Source: JAJKIV01 sp036741775 (GTDB lineage: Bacteria > Gemmatimonadota > Gemmatimonadetes > Gemmatimonadales > Gemmatimonadaceae). Taken from it: a DNA stretch of 64,000 bases. The stretch covers positions 1 to 64,000 of the forward strand of contig DAINRQ010000021.1 of NCBI GenBank assembly GCA_036741775.1, given 5' to 3'. A program made the translations under genes and the position numbers. Below, one piece after another: positions 51,438-59,939 of this stretch; the first letter of the stretch is position 1, and each line of letters opens with the position of its first letter. The notes beneath the pieces were generated by a model, which saw only the letters and a list, made by a program, of their open reading frames with translations, searched no databases and was not told where the DNA came from.

Positions 51438-53522
51438 CTACTCCATGACTGTCGTCACCGCGCTCCCGTCCCGCTTCCAGCGATTGTACCAGCTCATCAT
51501 GTAGAGCTGCGTCCGCATGAAGTTGGACGGCTTTGAGCTTGTCCCGTGGTATTCACCTTCGAAGCGCAACAGCGCCGTGGGGATCCCGCGCATCTTGAGC
51601 GCCGCGTAGTACTCCTCGCTCTGCGGCATCGGCGTGCGGAGGTCGAGCTCACCCGTCATCACGACCGTCGGCGTGGTGACGTTGCCCACGTACATGAGCG
51701 GCGACTGCTTGAGCCACTGCTCCGGCTTCTCCCAGAACGGGGCGTCGAAGAAGTTGTAGGTGAAGAGCGGCACGTCCGTCTGGCCGGCGAAGCTCATCCA
51801 GTTGATCACCGGGCAGCGCACCGCGGCGCCGGCGAAGCGGTTCGTGTGGCCGATGACCCAGCTCGAGAGCACGCCGCCGCCCGAGCAGCCGCCCACGTAC
51901 ATGCGCGTCGTGTCGACGATCCCCTTCGCGATGACCGCGTCCACGCCGGCCATGAGGTCGTCGTAGTCCACGCTCGGGTACGCGCGCTGGATGGCGTTCC
52001 CGAACTCGCTGCCGTAGCCCGTCGAGCCGCGCGGGTTCGTGTACAGCACCACGTACCCGTTCGCGGCGAAGTTCTGGAACATGTAGTTGAAGCCCACGTT
52101 GTACATCCCGTGCGGGCCGCCGTGGATCTCCATGAGGAGCGGGTACTTCTTCGATGGGTCGAAGCCCGGCGGCTTGACGATCCACCCTTCCACCGGCGTG
52201 TTGCCCGACGACGTGTACTTGACGCGCTCGACATCGCCTAACGTGACGCGCGCCAGCACGTCCTCGTTCACGCGCGTGAGCTGCGTCAGCTCGGCGGGCC
52301 CGCGCCCGAGCGAGATCCGCACGACGTCCGCCGGTAACTTGGGGGCCGAGCGTACGGCGGCGGCGACGCGGCCGTTCTTCGCCATGGAGAAGCCGCCGAG
52401 CATGTGGGTGCCGGTGGTGATGACGCGCGGCGCACCGGCGTTGGGCGCGAAATAGAGGTTGGACGTCCCCGTGTCGGGCACCGTGAAGTACACGCCGCTG
52501 CCGTCGGGCGCCCAGGTGATGTCGCCGGCGTCACGGTCGAGGTTCCCCGAAAGCTTCCGTGCGCTGGAGCCGTCAATGTTCATGACGTAGAGCTCCGACG
52601 TGTGGTAGCTGTCCTTCACTCGGGTGTGCCCGCGGTAGGCGATACGACGACCGTCGGGCGAAACGACGGGCGACGACCAGTTGCCGTCCTCGGTGTTCAG
52701 GCGCCGCATGGCGCCCGTGTTCACGTCGATCGCATAGAGGTTCGCGTTCTGGTAGTTCATGTCCGCCGTGGAGTCGGCGAGGCCGTCGGCGATGATGGTC
52801 TTGCCGTCAGGTGTCCAGTCCCAGCCCACGGCGCCGTCGAGGCCGTCGAACCGCGCGCCGATGCTCCAGTCGCCCTTCGTGATCTGGCGCGGGGTGCCGC
52901 CGTCCGCGGGCACGACGAAGAGGTGCCGGAACCCCGGCTCCATGAAGCCGCGGCGGTCCTGGCGGAAGTGCAGCGACTGCACGACGCGGGGTGGCCCCGT
53001 CCACTTCGCACCCTTCGGCGCCTCGGGCATGTCGATCTTCCACGGCGTCGACTTCGGTACGACGGTGGTGAAGCCGATCCACTTCCCGTCGGGCGACCAG
53101 CGGATGTCGGACGGTGCACTCGTCAGGTGCGTGATCTGCGACGTCGCGCCTTCGGCGTCCATCCACCGGACGTGGATCTGCGTCCCCGACGGTTTGCCCT
53201 CGGCGAGGTAGGCGATGCGCGTGCCGTCGGGCGACCAGATGGCGCCGCCGCCGGTGGTGAGGAAGCGGTTCTTCGTGCCGTCCGCGTTCATCATCCAGAG
53301 GGCGGACTCGAACTTGTCCTCGAGCTTGTTCACCCAGCGGCGGGTGTAGATGATCTCAGACCCGTCGGGCGACACGCTCGGGCCGCCGACCTGCTCGAAA
53401 TCGAGGTACTTCTCGACGGTGAGTAGGGTGTCGACGCGCTTCTCCTGGGCGGGAGCGGTCGAGAACGCGAGACAGAGGACGGCGGGCAGGCTCGCCAGCC
53501 TGACGACGCGAAAGCGAGACAT
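51438..53522 (-). CDS. S9-family (prolyl oligopeptidase-type) peptidase, secreted
   Basis: A 694-residue precursor: signal peptide ending STAPAQ, a beta-propeller (about 30-410) with WD40-like/TolB repeats (SVSPDGSEIIYTRRW, IWSPDGTRIAYLAEG), and a C-terminal alpha/beta-hydrolase domain with elbow GGCSGGG (Ser547), TPTVVMTGELDLRTPM and FEGEYHG (His). Similar to acylaminoacyl-peptidases. The ribosome-binding sequence CAGGAG is kept 8 bases before the ATG, but RHS-derived sequence begins only about 13 bases further upstream. Confidence 0.92.
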   Translation of the reverse strand: MSRFRVVRLASLPAVLCLAFSTAPAQEKRVDTLLTVEKYLDFEQVGGPSVSPDGSEIIYTRRWVNKLEDKFESALWMMNADGTKNRFLTTGGGAIWSPDGTRIAYLAEGKPSGTQIHVRWMDAEGATSQITHLTSAPSDIRWSPDGKWIGFTTVVPKSTPWKIDMPEAPKGAKWTGPPRVVQSLHFRQDRRGFMEPGFRHLFVVPADGGTPRQITKGDWSIGARFDGLDGAVGWDWTPDGKTIIADGLADSTADMNYQNANLYAIDVNTGAMRRLNTEDGNWSSPVVSPDGRRIAYRGHTRVKDSYHTSELYVMNIDGSSARKLSGNLDRDAGDITWAPDGSGVYFTVPDTGTSNLYFAPNAGAPRVITTGTHMLGGFSMAKNGRVAAAVRSAPKLPADVVRISLGRGPAELTQLTRVNEDVLARVTLGDVERVKYTSSGNTPVEGWIVKPPGFDPSKKYPLLMEIHGGPHGMYNVGFNYMFQNFAANGYVVLYTNPRGSTGYGSEFGNAIQRAYPSVDYDDLMAGVDAVIAKGIVDTTRMYVGGCSGGGVLSSWVIGHTNRFAGAAVRCPVINWMSFAGQTDVPLFTYNFFDAPFWEKPEQWLKQSPLMYVGNVTTPTVVMTGELDLRTPMPQSEEYYAALKMRGIPTALLRFEGEYHGTSSKPSNFMRTQLYMMSWYNRWKRDGSAVTTVME

Positions 53523-53527
53523 GCGGA

Positions 53528-54546
53528 TTGCTCCTGCGGAATGGCGTTGCCGGATTGTACGGGGTGGTCGGCTGGCTGTCCAACGGACCCCGTGGCAGGC
53601 TTCGCCATCCCTTCGACGAGGCGCTCAACCTATACAAGCACGCGAGCCTGTTCTTCGGGCGCGTCGCCTACACGCACGCGCTGGGGATCGACCGGCCGCT
53701 CAGTGTCGTGCGCTTCGACTACGCGGACACGGCGTTCAACCGGCCGTTCGTGCGCTGGGCGCCGTTCTCGCTCGTGCCGCACTGGAACCTCAGGGGGAGG
53801 CGGACAACGGCTCGTTCGCCGACGGGGCGCTCTCGAAGTGCATGAGCGACGGCACGGGGCAGCGGTGCGTGCAGGTGCGGTGGCCGTTCGGCTGGACGGC
53901 GACGACCGAGCAGGCGTACGTGCGCGACCTCTGGCACGGGTCGCTGCTGGAGTCGAAGCGGGACGGCTCGGGGCTCTTGTTCCGGCGGCACCGCTACGTC
54001 GACCCGGCGAGCGGCCGGTTCACGCAGGAAGACCCGATCGGGCTCGCGGGCGGCCTAAACCTGTACGGATTCGCAGCCGGGGATCCAGCGAACTTCGCCG
54101 ATCCGTACGGACTGTGTCCCCTTGAAGTAGACGGGATTCCCTGCACGCTGATTCTGGCCGGCCAGGGTGCGCTCGGCGGAGCGGCCACGGGTGGTCTACT
54201 CGGTGCGGCGGGTGCCACCCTCGTGGTGCCAGGTGTGGGGACCACGGTCGGGGCGGCCGGTGGAGCGATCGCTGGCGGGGTTGCCGGACTCGGAGCAGGT
54301 GCGATCGTCGGCGCAGCGCGCGATCTTTCGAGCGCGCTTCAGATGAGCGGACTTGGAGACAAGCTCTCCGATGCTGCTGGTAAGGCGAAGCAGTGGATCA
54401 AGGTTGTCGTAGTCGGCGGTCTCCTTGCCCCCGGAGAATCGACGACCGGAACATCCGGGATGACGCTTCCCGTGCCGGCTGGCGCCGAGAAGCCTGCGAA
54501 ACCTGATGAGAAGAAGAATGCACCCAAGCAACCTCCCGAGCCGTAG
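53528..54546 (+). pseudogene. Orphan RHS C-terminal tip 1, frameshifted
   Basis: The first frame reads RHS core end (HPFDEALNLYKH...YTHALGIDRPL...WNLRG). A one-base shift in a run of five G (53793-53797) moves homology to the second frame: GEADNGSFADG, then the hallmark SGRFTQEDPIGLAGGLNLYGF and DPYGLCP. After this pre-toxin motif comes a unique 140-residue tip rich in Gly/Ala (glycine-zipper-like, possibly membrane-inserting), ending in Lys/Pro. The large N-terminal RHS shell is absent. Such detached tips serve as reservoirs for exchange with full RHS genes. The toxin activity of this tip is not recognised. Confidence 0.75.
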
Positions 54547-54570
54547 TCCGTATTCGGAGTCGAATCGCTG

Positions 54571-55206
54571 ATGGCTGGAGCGTTACGGACCGCAGTCGGT
54601 CTATTGACCGATGCGGCCATGCTGCCCCTGCGTCAGGCGTACATCGGGTACCTGCGTCGGCAATCACCGAAAACGTCCTATGACGGAATCGTGATTTCGA
54701 CGTGGTACTCGCAGGGGGACCATTCAGTTCTGTCGGGCAAGGTGGGCCGTGCGCTTGATTTAATTCACCGTGCGGATCGCCGTCGGTATAACCGGCTGTT
54801 GACCGACGTAGGACGCATCACGATAGAACGGCTACAGGTAGCAGGTCTTTTTGCACCGAAGGCTGGCGGCGTGTTCCTCGACGCTCGCCACATCGAGCAG
54901 GCGCACGTTGCGGAGCTCGCGCTCACCATCGTGCACGAGGCCACTCACGCTCGCATTCATCGCGCCGGCATTACCGCCGATGTTCACACACGAGGACGGA
55001 TCGAGAACCTGTGCATCACGAGCGAGATTGATTTCGCTTCAAAGCTCGGTCCGGACTATCACTCGCTGATCGAGGCCGCAGAGCAGAAGCGGAGAAATGC
55101 TAGCTGGTCGGAGACAGATAGATTTGATCGTCGAGTTCGCCAGCTGGAAGAGGCAGGGTTGCCTGGTTGGTTCGTGAGGGCGTACGCACGCGTGTTTCAT
55201 CCGTAA
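54571..55206 (+). CDS. Cassette-linked protein with HExxH motif
   Basis: A 211-residue protein starting 25 bases after RHS tip 1. VHEATHARIHRAG (122-126 HEATH) is a canonical HExxH zinc-binding site, and the Glu in a following SEIDFA segment could be the third ligand. No signal peptide is present, although the N-terminus is partly hydrophobic (GLLTDAAMLPL). Its position suggests an immunity protein or a second toxin-associated product, but a zinc protease-like motif is unusual for immunity. No family recognised. Base composition is less G+C-rich than in neighbouring genes. Confidence 0.7.
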   Translation: MAGALRTAVGLLTDAAMLPLRQAYIGYLRRQSPKTSYDGIVISTWYSQGDHSVLSGKVGRALDLIHRADRRRYNRLLTDVGRITIERLQVAGLFAPKAGGVFLDARHIEQAHVAELALTIVHEATHARIHRAGITADVHTRGRIENLCITSEIDFASKLGPDYHSLIEAAEQKRRNASWSETDRFDRRVRQLEEAGLPGWFVRAYARVFHP

Positions 55207-55620
55207 GTAGGTAGCCAAAGGGTTTGCGACGAATTGCTGAGGTTTTCCCCTCAGAAACCGCGGCGAATTGTGACAGAACGTTTGGCTACATGCTTAAGTA
55301 GGAGGGCTCACCAGCGCCTTCACAGCAGGTCTTGAATCCCAGCGACCCAACTCAAACCGGCGCGAATGCCCCAGGCAGCACGGGGGGAGCGGGTCGGAGG
55401 CGCTCCGCATCCTCCGCCGCAAGCTGGAGGCGAGGGCCCTCCGCGCCTGACGGGAGGGCACGGCGTCTGAGAGTCTGAAAACCGTGGGGATCTGCGAGAA
55501 GCCCAGCCGGATCATCGGCTGGGCTTCTTCTGCTTTTTCGTGCTAGTTGCCTAACGACGCGGGCGTCAACTCGCCTTGCGTCGCCGCGGCGGAGGCGTGG
55601 AACGCCGGCGTCGTGGGTGA
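55207..55620. other. Junction between RHS cassettes
   Basis: The region shows no intact gene. It holds a terminator (55497-55528) and degraded RHS-like sequence close to the second tip. Confidence 0.5.
55497..55528 (+). terminator. Rho-independent-like terminator after cassette 1
   Basis: Stem AGAAGCCCAGCCG / CGGCTGGGCTTCT with a 6-base loop (GATCAT), followed by CTGCTTTTTC. A strong GC hairpin plus a T-tract. Confidence 0.85.
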
Positions 55621-56383
55621 GGAGGGTCGCTGACGAAGTGCGCGAACGACGGCGTGCGGACGCGCTGCGTGCAGGTGCGGTGGCCGTTCGGCTGGACGGC
55701 GACGACCGAGCAGGCGTACGTGCGCGACCTCTGGCACGGGTCGCTGCTGGAGTCGAAGCGGGACGGCTCGGGGCTCTTGTTCCGGCGGCACCGCTACGTC
55801 GACCCGGCATCTGGCCGGTTCACGCAGGAGGACCCGATCGGGCTCGCCGGGGGGCTGAACCTCTATGGGTTCGCTGGGGGAGATCCAGTCAACTTCAGCG
55901 ATCCCTTTGGACTCTGCCCAGAGTTCATCACGGGGCGGCCCTGTTCAGACGCTGTGGCAATCGGAGTAGGATTTATCCCGATTGTAGGAGACGCGATCGA
56001 AATCGCGGGCGCCGTCGTCGGCTCAGACCTGATGACTGGCGAGGATATTGGCGAGATCGGCGTTGGGATCACGATAGCGGGGACCTTCTTCGGCTCGGGG
56101 AAGCTCGCCCGGGAAGGCGCGAAACATGCGCCTCCGGCTCTCCGCAAGATCAAGGCAGCACTGGGGGCAGTTCACGGCGAGGTCGGCAAGCTCCCCAAAG
56201 GTAAGCCCGGTAAGTTTGGAAGCCCGCAACGCGGAACCACCAAGAAAGGCTACCGCCTTGATCCACCCCACCCGAACGAAGCCAGGTTCTCCAGAAGAAG
56301 GCTGGCACATTAACTGGTGGGATTGGACCGAAGGCAAGCGCGGAAGCGGCGGAAGAAGTGGCGGCGTGAAGATTGAGCCCTGA
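55621..56383 (+). pseudogene. Orphan RHS C-terminal tip 2 with toxin domain, frameshifted
   Basis: The block from about 55666 to 55850 is nearly identical to tip 1 (WPFGWTATTEQAYVRDLWHG..., SGRFTQEDPIGLAGGLNLYGF), then DPFGLCP. The unique tip carries a hydrophobic segment (AIGVGFIPIVGDAIEIAGAVVG) and a toxin-like end. Near 56276-56281 the frame shifts: GYRLDPPHPN continues only in the next frame as KPGSPEEGWHINWWDWTEGK, ending VKIEP. The two parts together look like a polymorphic-toxin domain (I recall a similar Trp/His-rich end in toxin type 17, unverified). As written, the toxin would be inactive. An immunity-like gene follows. Confidence 0.75.
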
Positions 56384-56390
56384 GGCAAAG

Positions 56391-56837
56391 ATGGATGCCT
56401 TCAAACGGGAGAACTTTGAAAAGCTCCACGCAGGAACGCCGTTTCCCAATGTTCAATCACTGAGTGAGGACGAGTGTGAGCGTACTCGCGAACAGATCGC
56501 CGTGCGCCTCGGCGGCAGTCCAGCGGGCACAGGCTCCCAAGTTGTGCGCCAGATCGCCGAGGAGGCAGAGCCAGTAGTAGGAGTCGACGCGCAGGCCGGT
56601 GACTTCGACCTGCTGCAGCTCGTGGACGCTCTTCAGCTGGATCACTCACAGTACGCGCTGCTTAACTGGGGGCAGTTCGAGGAAGTTGACCGAGTAGATC
56701 TACAGGAGCTTGCGAGGTTCTTCAGTGATTTCTGGTACCCTGGCTCCGACGATCTCGACATCATTGACCACTCGTATCGTTGGGTGCTGTCGGTTCGACA
56801 CGATGGAGTGGTCAGTGTGCTGCGATTCATGAGTTAA
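56391..56837 (+). CDS. Probable immunity protein of RHS cassette 2
   Basis: A 148-residue soluble, acidic protein starting at ATG 56391, eight bases after the toxin frame ends. The C-terminal FFSDFWYPGSDDLDIIDHSYRWVLSVRHDGVVSVLRF pattern is familiar from immunity proteins next to polymorphic toxins. The family name is not certain. Context gives the call: toxin tip, immunity gene, terminator. Confidence 0.75.
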   Translation: MDAFKRENFEKLHAGTPFPNVQSLSEDECERTREQIAVRLGGSPAGTGSQVVRQIAEEAEPVVGVDAQAGDFDLLQLVDALQLDHSQYALLNWGQFEEVDRVDLQELARFFSDFWYPGSDDLDIIDHSYRWVLSVRHDGVVSVLRFMS

Positions 56838-56884
56838 GCCCAGAAAAAGCGACGTATCGGCCGCTCGCCATGCTTGCGAGCGAA

Positions 56885-56924
56885 AAATGAAGCCCGGCGA
56901 GAAGCAGTTCGCCGGGCTTCATTT
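56885..56924 (+). terminator. Rho-independent-like terminator after cassette 2
   Basis: Stem AAATGAAGCCCGGCGA / TCGCCGGGCTTCATTT around an 8-base loop. Like the terminator of cassette 1 it contains GAAGCCC...GGGCTTC. It is symmetrical (A-rich 5', T-rich 3'), so it can work in both directions. Confidence 0.85.
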
Positions 56925-57005
56925 GTAGGTGCCGGTCGCTAAACCGCGATCCTTCACATGGCCTACCGCGGTTTCACGCAGAACTTCTCCTCGGCCGAGA
57001 GGGAC

Positions 57006-57374
57006 TCAAAAGCCGTCGTCGGGAGCGAGCGCCTCGAAGAACCGCACCAAGTCGAGCACGAAGGGCTCGGTGGCTCCTGCGGGGTGCCAAGCCAGCTGCT
57101 CCGCAAGAAGCTCGGGACGCTCGTCGTCGGGAGTCCACTGCTCGAGCGTGCGCGACGCGTCGTCGACGACCCAGTACTCGGACACACGGTGGCGCTGGTA
57201 GTGCGGCCGCTTCGTGACGCGGTCGTGACGCGCGGAGCTCGGCGACACCGCCTCGACCGCGAGAAGCAAATGGCGAACGATGTCCGACCGATGTCGCAGC
57301 TCCCCCTCCGGGACCGCGAGTACGTCGGGTTGCAAGACCAACCCGGGCTCGAGCTTCACATCGAGCGGCGACGC
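57006..57374 (-). CDS. Uma2-family (DUF820) endonuclease, 5' part lost in gap
   Basis: The last 122 residues of a Uma2-like, PD-(D/E)XK-fold protein: SPLDVKLEPGLVLQPDVLAVPEG, EAVSPSSARHDRVTKRPHYQRHRVSEYWVVDD (the E...K core) and FFEALAPDDGF. The N-terminus lies in the N run. A complete paralogue, similar throughout, is encoded on the same strand at 59940-60521. Uma2 proteins are abundant and functionally obscure; a nuclease role is inferred from fold. Confidence 0.85.
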   Translation of the reverse strand, partial: ASPLDVKLEPGLVLQPDVLAVPEGELRHRSDIVRHLLLAVEAVSPSSARHDRVTKRPHYQRHRVSEYWVVDDASRTLEQWTPDDERPELLAEQLAWHPAGATEPFVLDLVRFFEALAPDDGF

Positions 57375-57474
57375 NNNNNNNNNNNNNNNNNNNNNNNNNN
57401 NNNNNNNNNNNNNNNNNNNNNNNNNNNNNNNNNNNNNNNNNNNNNNNNNNNNNNNNNNNNNNNNNNNNNNNNNN
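57375..57474. other. Assembly gap (100 N)
   Basis: 100 N. The 5' part of one Uma2 gene and the 5' part of an ADOP permease gene are missing here. The gap falls where two Uma2 copies and permease paralogues could confuse assembly. Confidence 0.95.
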
Positions 57475-59898
57475 CGGACGCCGGGGTTCGCGTGGACGGT
57501 CACGCTCACCCTCGCGCTCGGCATCGCGCTCGCGTCCGCGACGGGCGTAGTCGCGCGAGCAATTGCGTTCGGCGATCTGCCAGTACACGACGCGAACCGC
57601 GTCGTCGTGCTCTGGGGTATCGATCAGGCGGGCTCGTTCCCGCACATGCCCCTTGCACCCAGGGACATGCCCGCGGTCGCGACCGCGATGCGTGGCGTGG
57701 CGACCGTTGCGGTAGGGGACTACAACGGCGCGTATCCGTGGCCATTCCACCCTCCAAGCAGCGACGGGCCGCCGCTCTACCTGCGAGGCACGCTCGCGAG
57801 CGGTAACTACTTCGATGTCCTTGCCGCGCGCCCCGTGCTCGGCCGTGCGCTGCGACCCGAGGACGACGTCATCGGCGCGCCGCGCGTCATGGTGTTGAGC
57901 CACTCCGCATGGCGTCGCCACTTCGGCGGCGACACCGGCGCAATCGGGAGCTCGCTGCGGGCCGTGATCTGGGGCGAACCCTATACCATTGTTGGCGTCA
58001 TGCCGCCCGGACTCGACGTGCCGCGCGGCGTCGACTTCTGGACCGCATTCGCGCCGACCGCGGCTCGAAACGGCTCACTCGACGATTCCTGGTTCAACGT
58101 CGACGTCGTGGCGCGGCTGGAGCCTAACGCCACACCTGAGCAGGCGCGCCATGTACTGACCGCGTACTACGCGACGCTCGCTCGCGAAGGCCAGACGCAC
58201 TGGGCGGGTGCCCGGGCGACGGTACGCACGCTGCCCGAGCTCGTGAGCGGTGACGTCCGCTCTCCGTTCATTGCACTCGCCTCGGCGGCCGGTGTCGTGC
58301 TCCTCGTGACGTGCGGCAACGTTGCGGGCCTGTTGCTGGTTCGCGCGAACGGGCGCCGCCGAGAGCTCGCGGTGCGCGCGGCGATCGGGGCCGGGCGCGG
58401 CCGCCTCATCGGCGAGTTGCTCGCCGAGCATCTGCTGCTCGCCGTCGCCGGTGGGGTGGCGGGAACGGCGCTCGCGGCGGTGCTCGTGCGGATGTTCGCG
58501 GCGCTCGCGCCAGCCGACCTGCCGCGGATCGCTGACCTCGGTCTGGACTGGACGCTGCTCGCGTTCGCGACTGGGGTGACGAGCCTCGTCGTGATAGTCG
58601 CGGGGCTCGCCCCCGCCATCTCGGCCACACGTGTCGCGCCGGCAGCGGCGTTAGGCGGGGCGCGCGAGGGGTTCGGCGGGCGCCGAGGCGACGTGCGAAC
58701 CCGGCGCGTCGTCGTTGGCGCACAGGTGACACTGGCGCTCGTCGTTCTTTCGAGCGCGTCGCTCCTGGGGCGCAGTCTCGCGAGCCTCACCGCGCTCGAT
58801 CTCGGCGTGTTCGCCCCCGAGCGCCTGAGGTTCGTGGAGTTGGTGCCCTCGGCGTCGGCCGCGGACGCGAATGCGACGGACGCCGGAAGCGAACGTGCGC
58901 GGCTCGTCCGGTGGCTCGATCAGCATGACGCGATCATGGCTCAGGTCCGCGCGTCGCCGGGCGTGGTTGCGGTGGCGCCGGTCGTCCACGAGGCCTATGC
59001 TGGGGCGGCGGGCTGGGACGCGCGTGTAGAGGCCGAGGGGGCAGCCCCGGAGGACTCCGCGCGACGACCGTACCTCAACATGGAGGTCACGAACGCCGAT
59101 TACCTCCGTGTCATGGGCGTGCCGCTCCTTCGCGGGCGCTGGCTCGCCGAGACGGATCGCGAGAATTCTCCGCGGGTCGTCGTGCTCAGCGATCGAGCCG
59201 CCCGCGTGCTCTTCCCAGACGGAGCAGCTGTCGGTCGCCAGGTGAAACTCGGAGGTGATCGCCTCACAACGGTCGTCGGCGTCGTGGCCGACACGCGGTT
59301 CCGGGAGTTCCTCGAGCCGCGCGCGTCGATCTACGTCCCGTACCGGCAATTCAACGCGGGCGCGCTCTTCCTCGCCGTGCGAACAGAAGGCGACGGTACC
59401 AACGTGGTGGGCGCCGTCAGGCGAGCCGTGACCGAGCACGCCCCGACGATGCTGGTCCACGATCACGGCACGATGCGTGACCGTCTGGCGGAACCCCTGG
59501 CTCGACCTCGCCTGCTCGCCGGAGTGCTGGGTGCGTATGCCCTGGTGGTGGTGATGCTGGCCGTGGCCGGGCTGTACGCGGTCGTTGCCGGCAGCGTGTC
59601 GAGTCGCCGTCGCGAGTTTGGCTTGCGCGCCGCTCTCGGTGCCACGCCGCGCGCGCTATTGCAGCTCGTGTTGCGCGAGGGGCTCGAGGTCGCTGTCGGC
59701 GGGCTGGGCGTTGGTCTCGTTGCCGCGCTCGCGGCGGGACGTCTCGCGACGAGCCTCCTCCACGGCGTGACGCCGACGGACACCGTCAGCCTCGGCGGCG
59801 CAGCGATCGGTTTGTTAGGCGTGTGTGCACTCGCCGTTCTCGTCCCGGCGCGGCGCGCGGCCGCCGCGGATCCCGTGAGCGAGATGCGGGCGGAATGA
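57475..59898 (+). CDS. FtsX-type ADOP permease, 5' end missing
   Basis: The frame is open from the gap to 59898 (807 residues plus stop). It begins in the TM1 region (RTPGFAWTVTLTLALGIALASATG), then shows the MacB-like periplasmic domain, ELAVRAAIGAGRGRL, a second periplasmic domain and the final TMs with REFGLRAALGATPRALL, ending AAAADPVSEMRAE. It is the third paralogue in the window. Only a short N-terminal part should be missing. The ADOP type is orphan with regard to ATPase genes. Confidence 0.9.
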   Translation, partial: RTPGFAWTVTLTLALGIALASATGVVARAIAFGDLPVHDANRVVVLWGIDQAGSFPHMPLAPRDMPAVATAMRGVATVAVGDYNGAYPWPFHPPSSDGPPLYLRGTLASGNYFDVLAARPVLGRALRPEDDVIGAPRVMVLSHSAWRRHFGGDTGAIGSSLRAVIWGEPYTIVGVMPPGLDVPRGVDFWTAFAPTAARNGSLDDSWFNVDVVARLEPNATPEQARHVLTAYYATLAREGQTHWAGARATVRTLPELVSGDVRSPFIALASAAGVVLLVTCGNVAGLLLVRANGRRRELAVRAAIGAGRGRLIGELLAEHLLLAVAGGVAGTALAAVLVRMFAALAPADLPRIADLGLDWTLLAFATGVTSLVVIVAGLAPAISATRVAPAAALGGAREGFGGRRGDVRTRRVVVGAQVTLALVVLSSASLLGRSLASLTALDLGVFAPERLRFVELVPSASAADANATDAGSERARLVRWLDQHDAIMAQVRASPGVVAVAPVVHEAYAGAAGWDARVEAEGAAPEDSARRPYLNMEVTNADYLRVMGVPLLRGRWLAETDRENSPRVVVLSDRAARVLFPDGAAVGRQVKLGGDRLTTVVGVVADTRFREFLEPRASIYVPYRQFNAGALFLAVRTEGDGTNVVGAVRRAVTEHAPTMLVHDHGTMRDRLAEPLARPRLLAGVLGAYALVVVMLAVAGLYAVVAGSVSSRRREFGLRAALGATPRALLQLVLREGLEVAVGGLGVGLVAALAAGRLATSLLHGVTPTDTVSLGGAAIGLLGVCALAVLVPARRAAAADPVSEMRAE

Positions 59899-59939
59899 GG
59901 TAAGGTCGCACGGCTCGACGCCGCTGACGCAGAAGCGAG

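Noticed and set aside
51882..51905. Unusual GGCSGGG nucleophile elbow in the S9 peptidase as a novelty
   Set aside because: To my knowledge this variant is common in a subset of S9 peptidases, so I do not count it as unusual.
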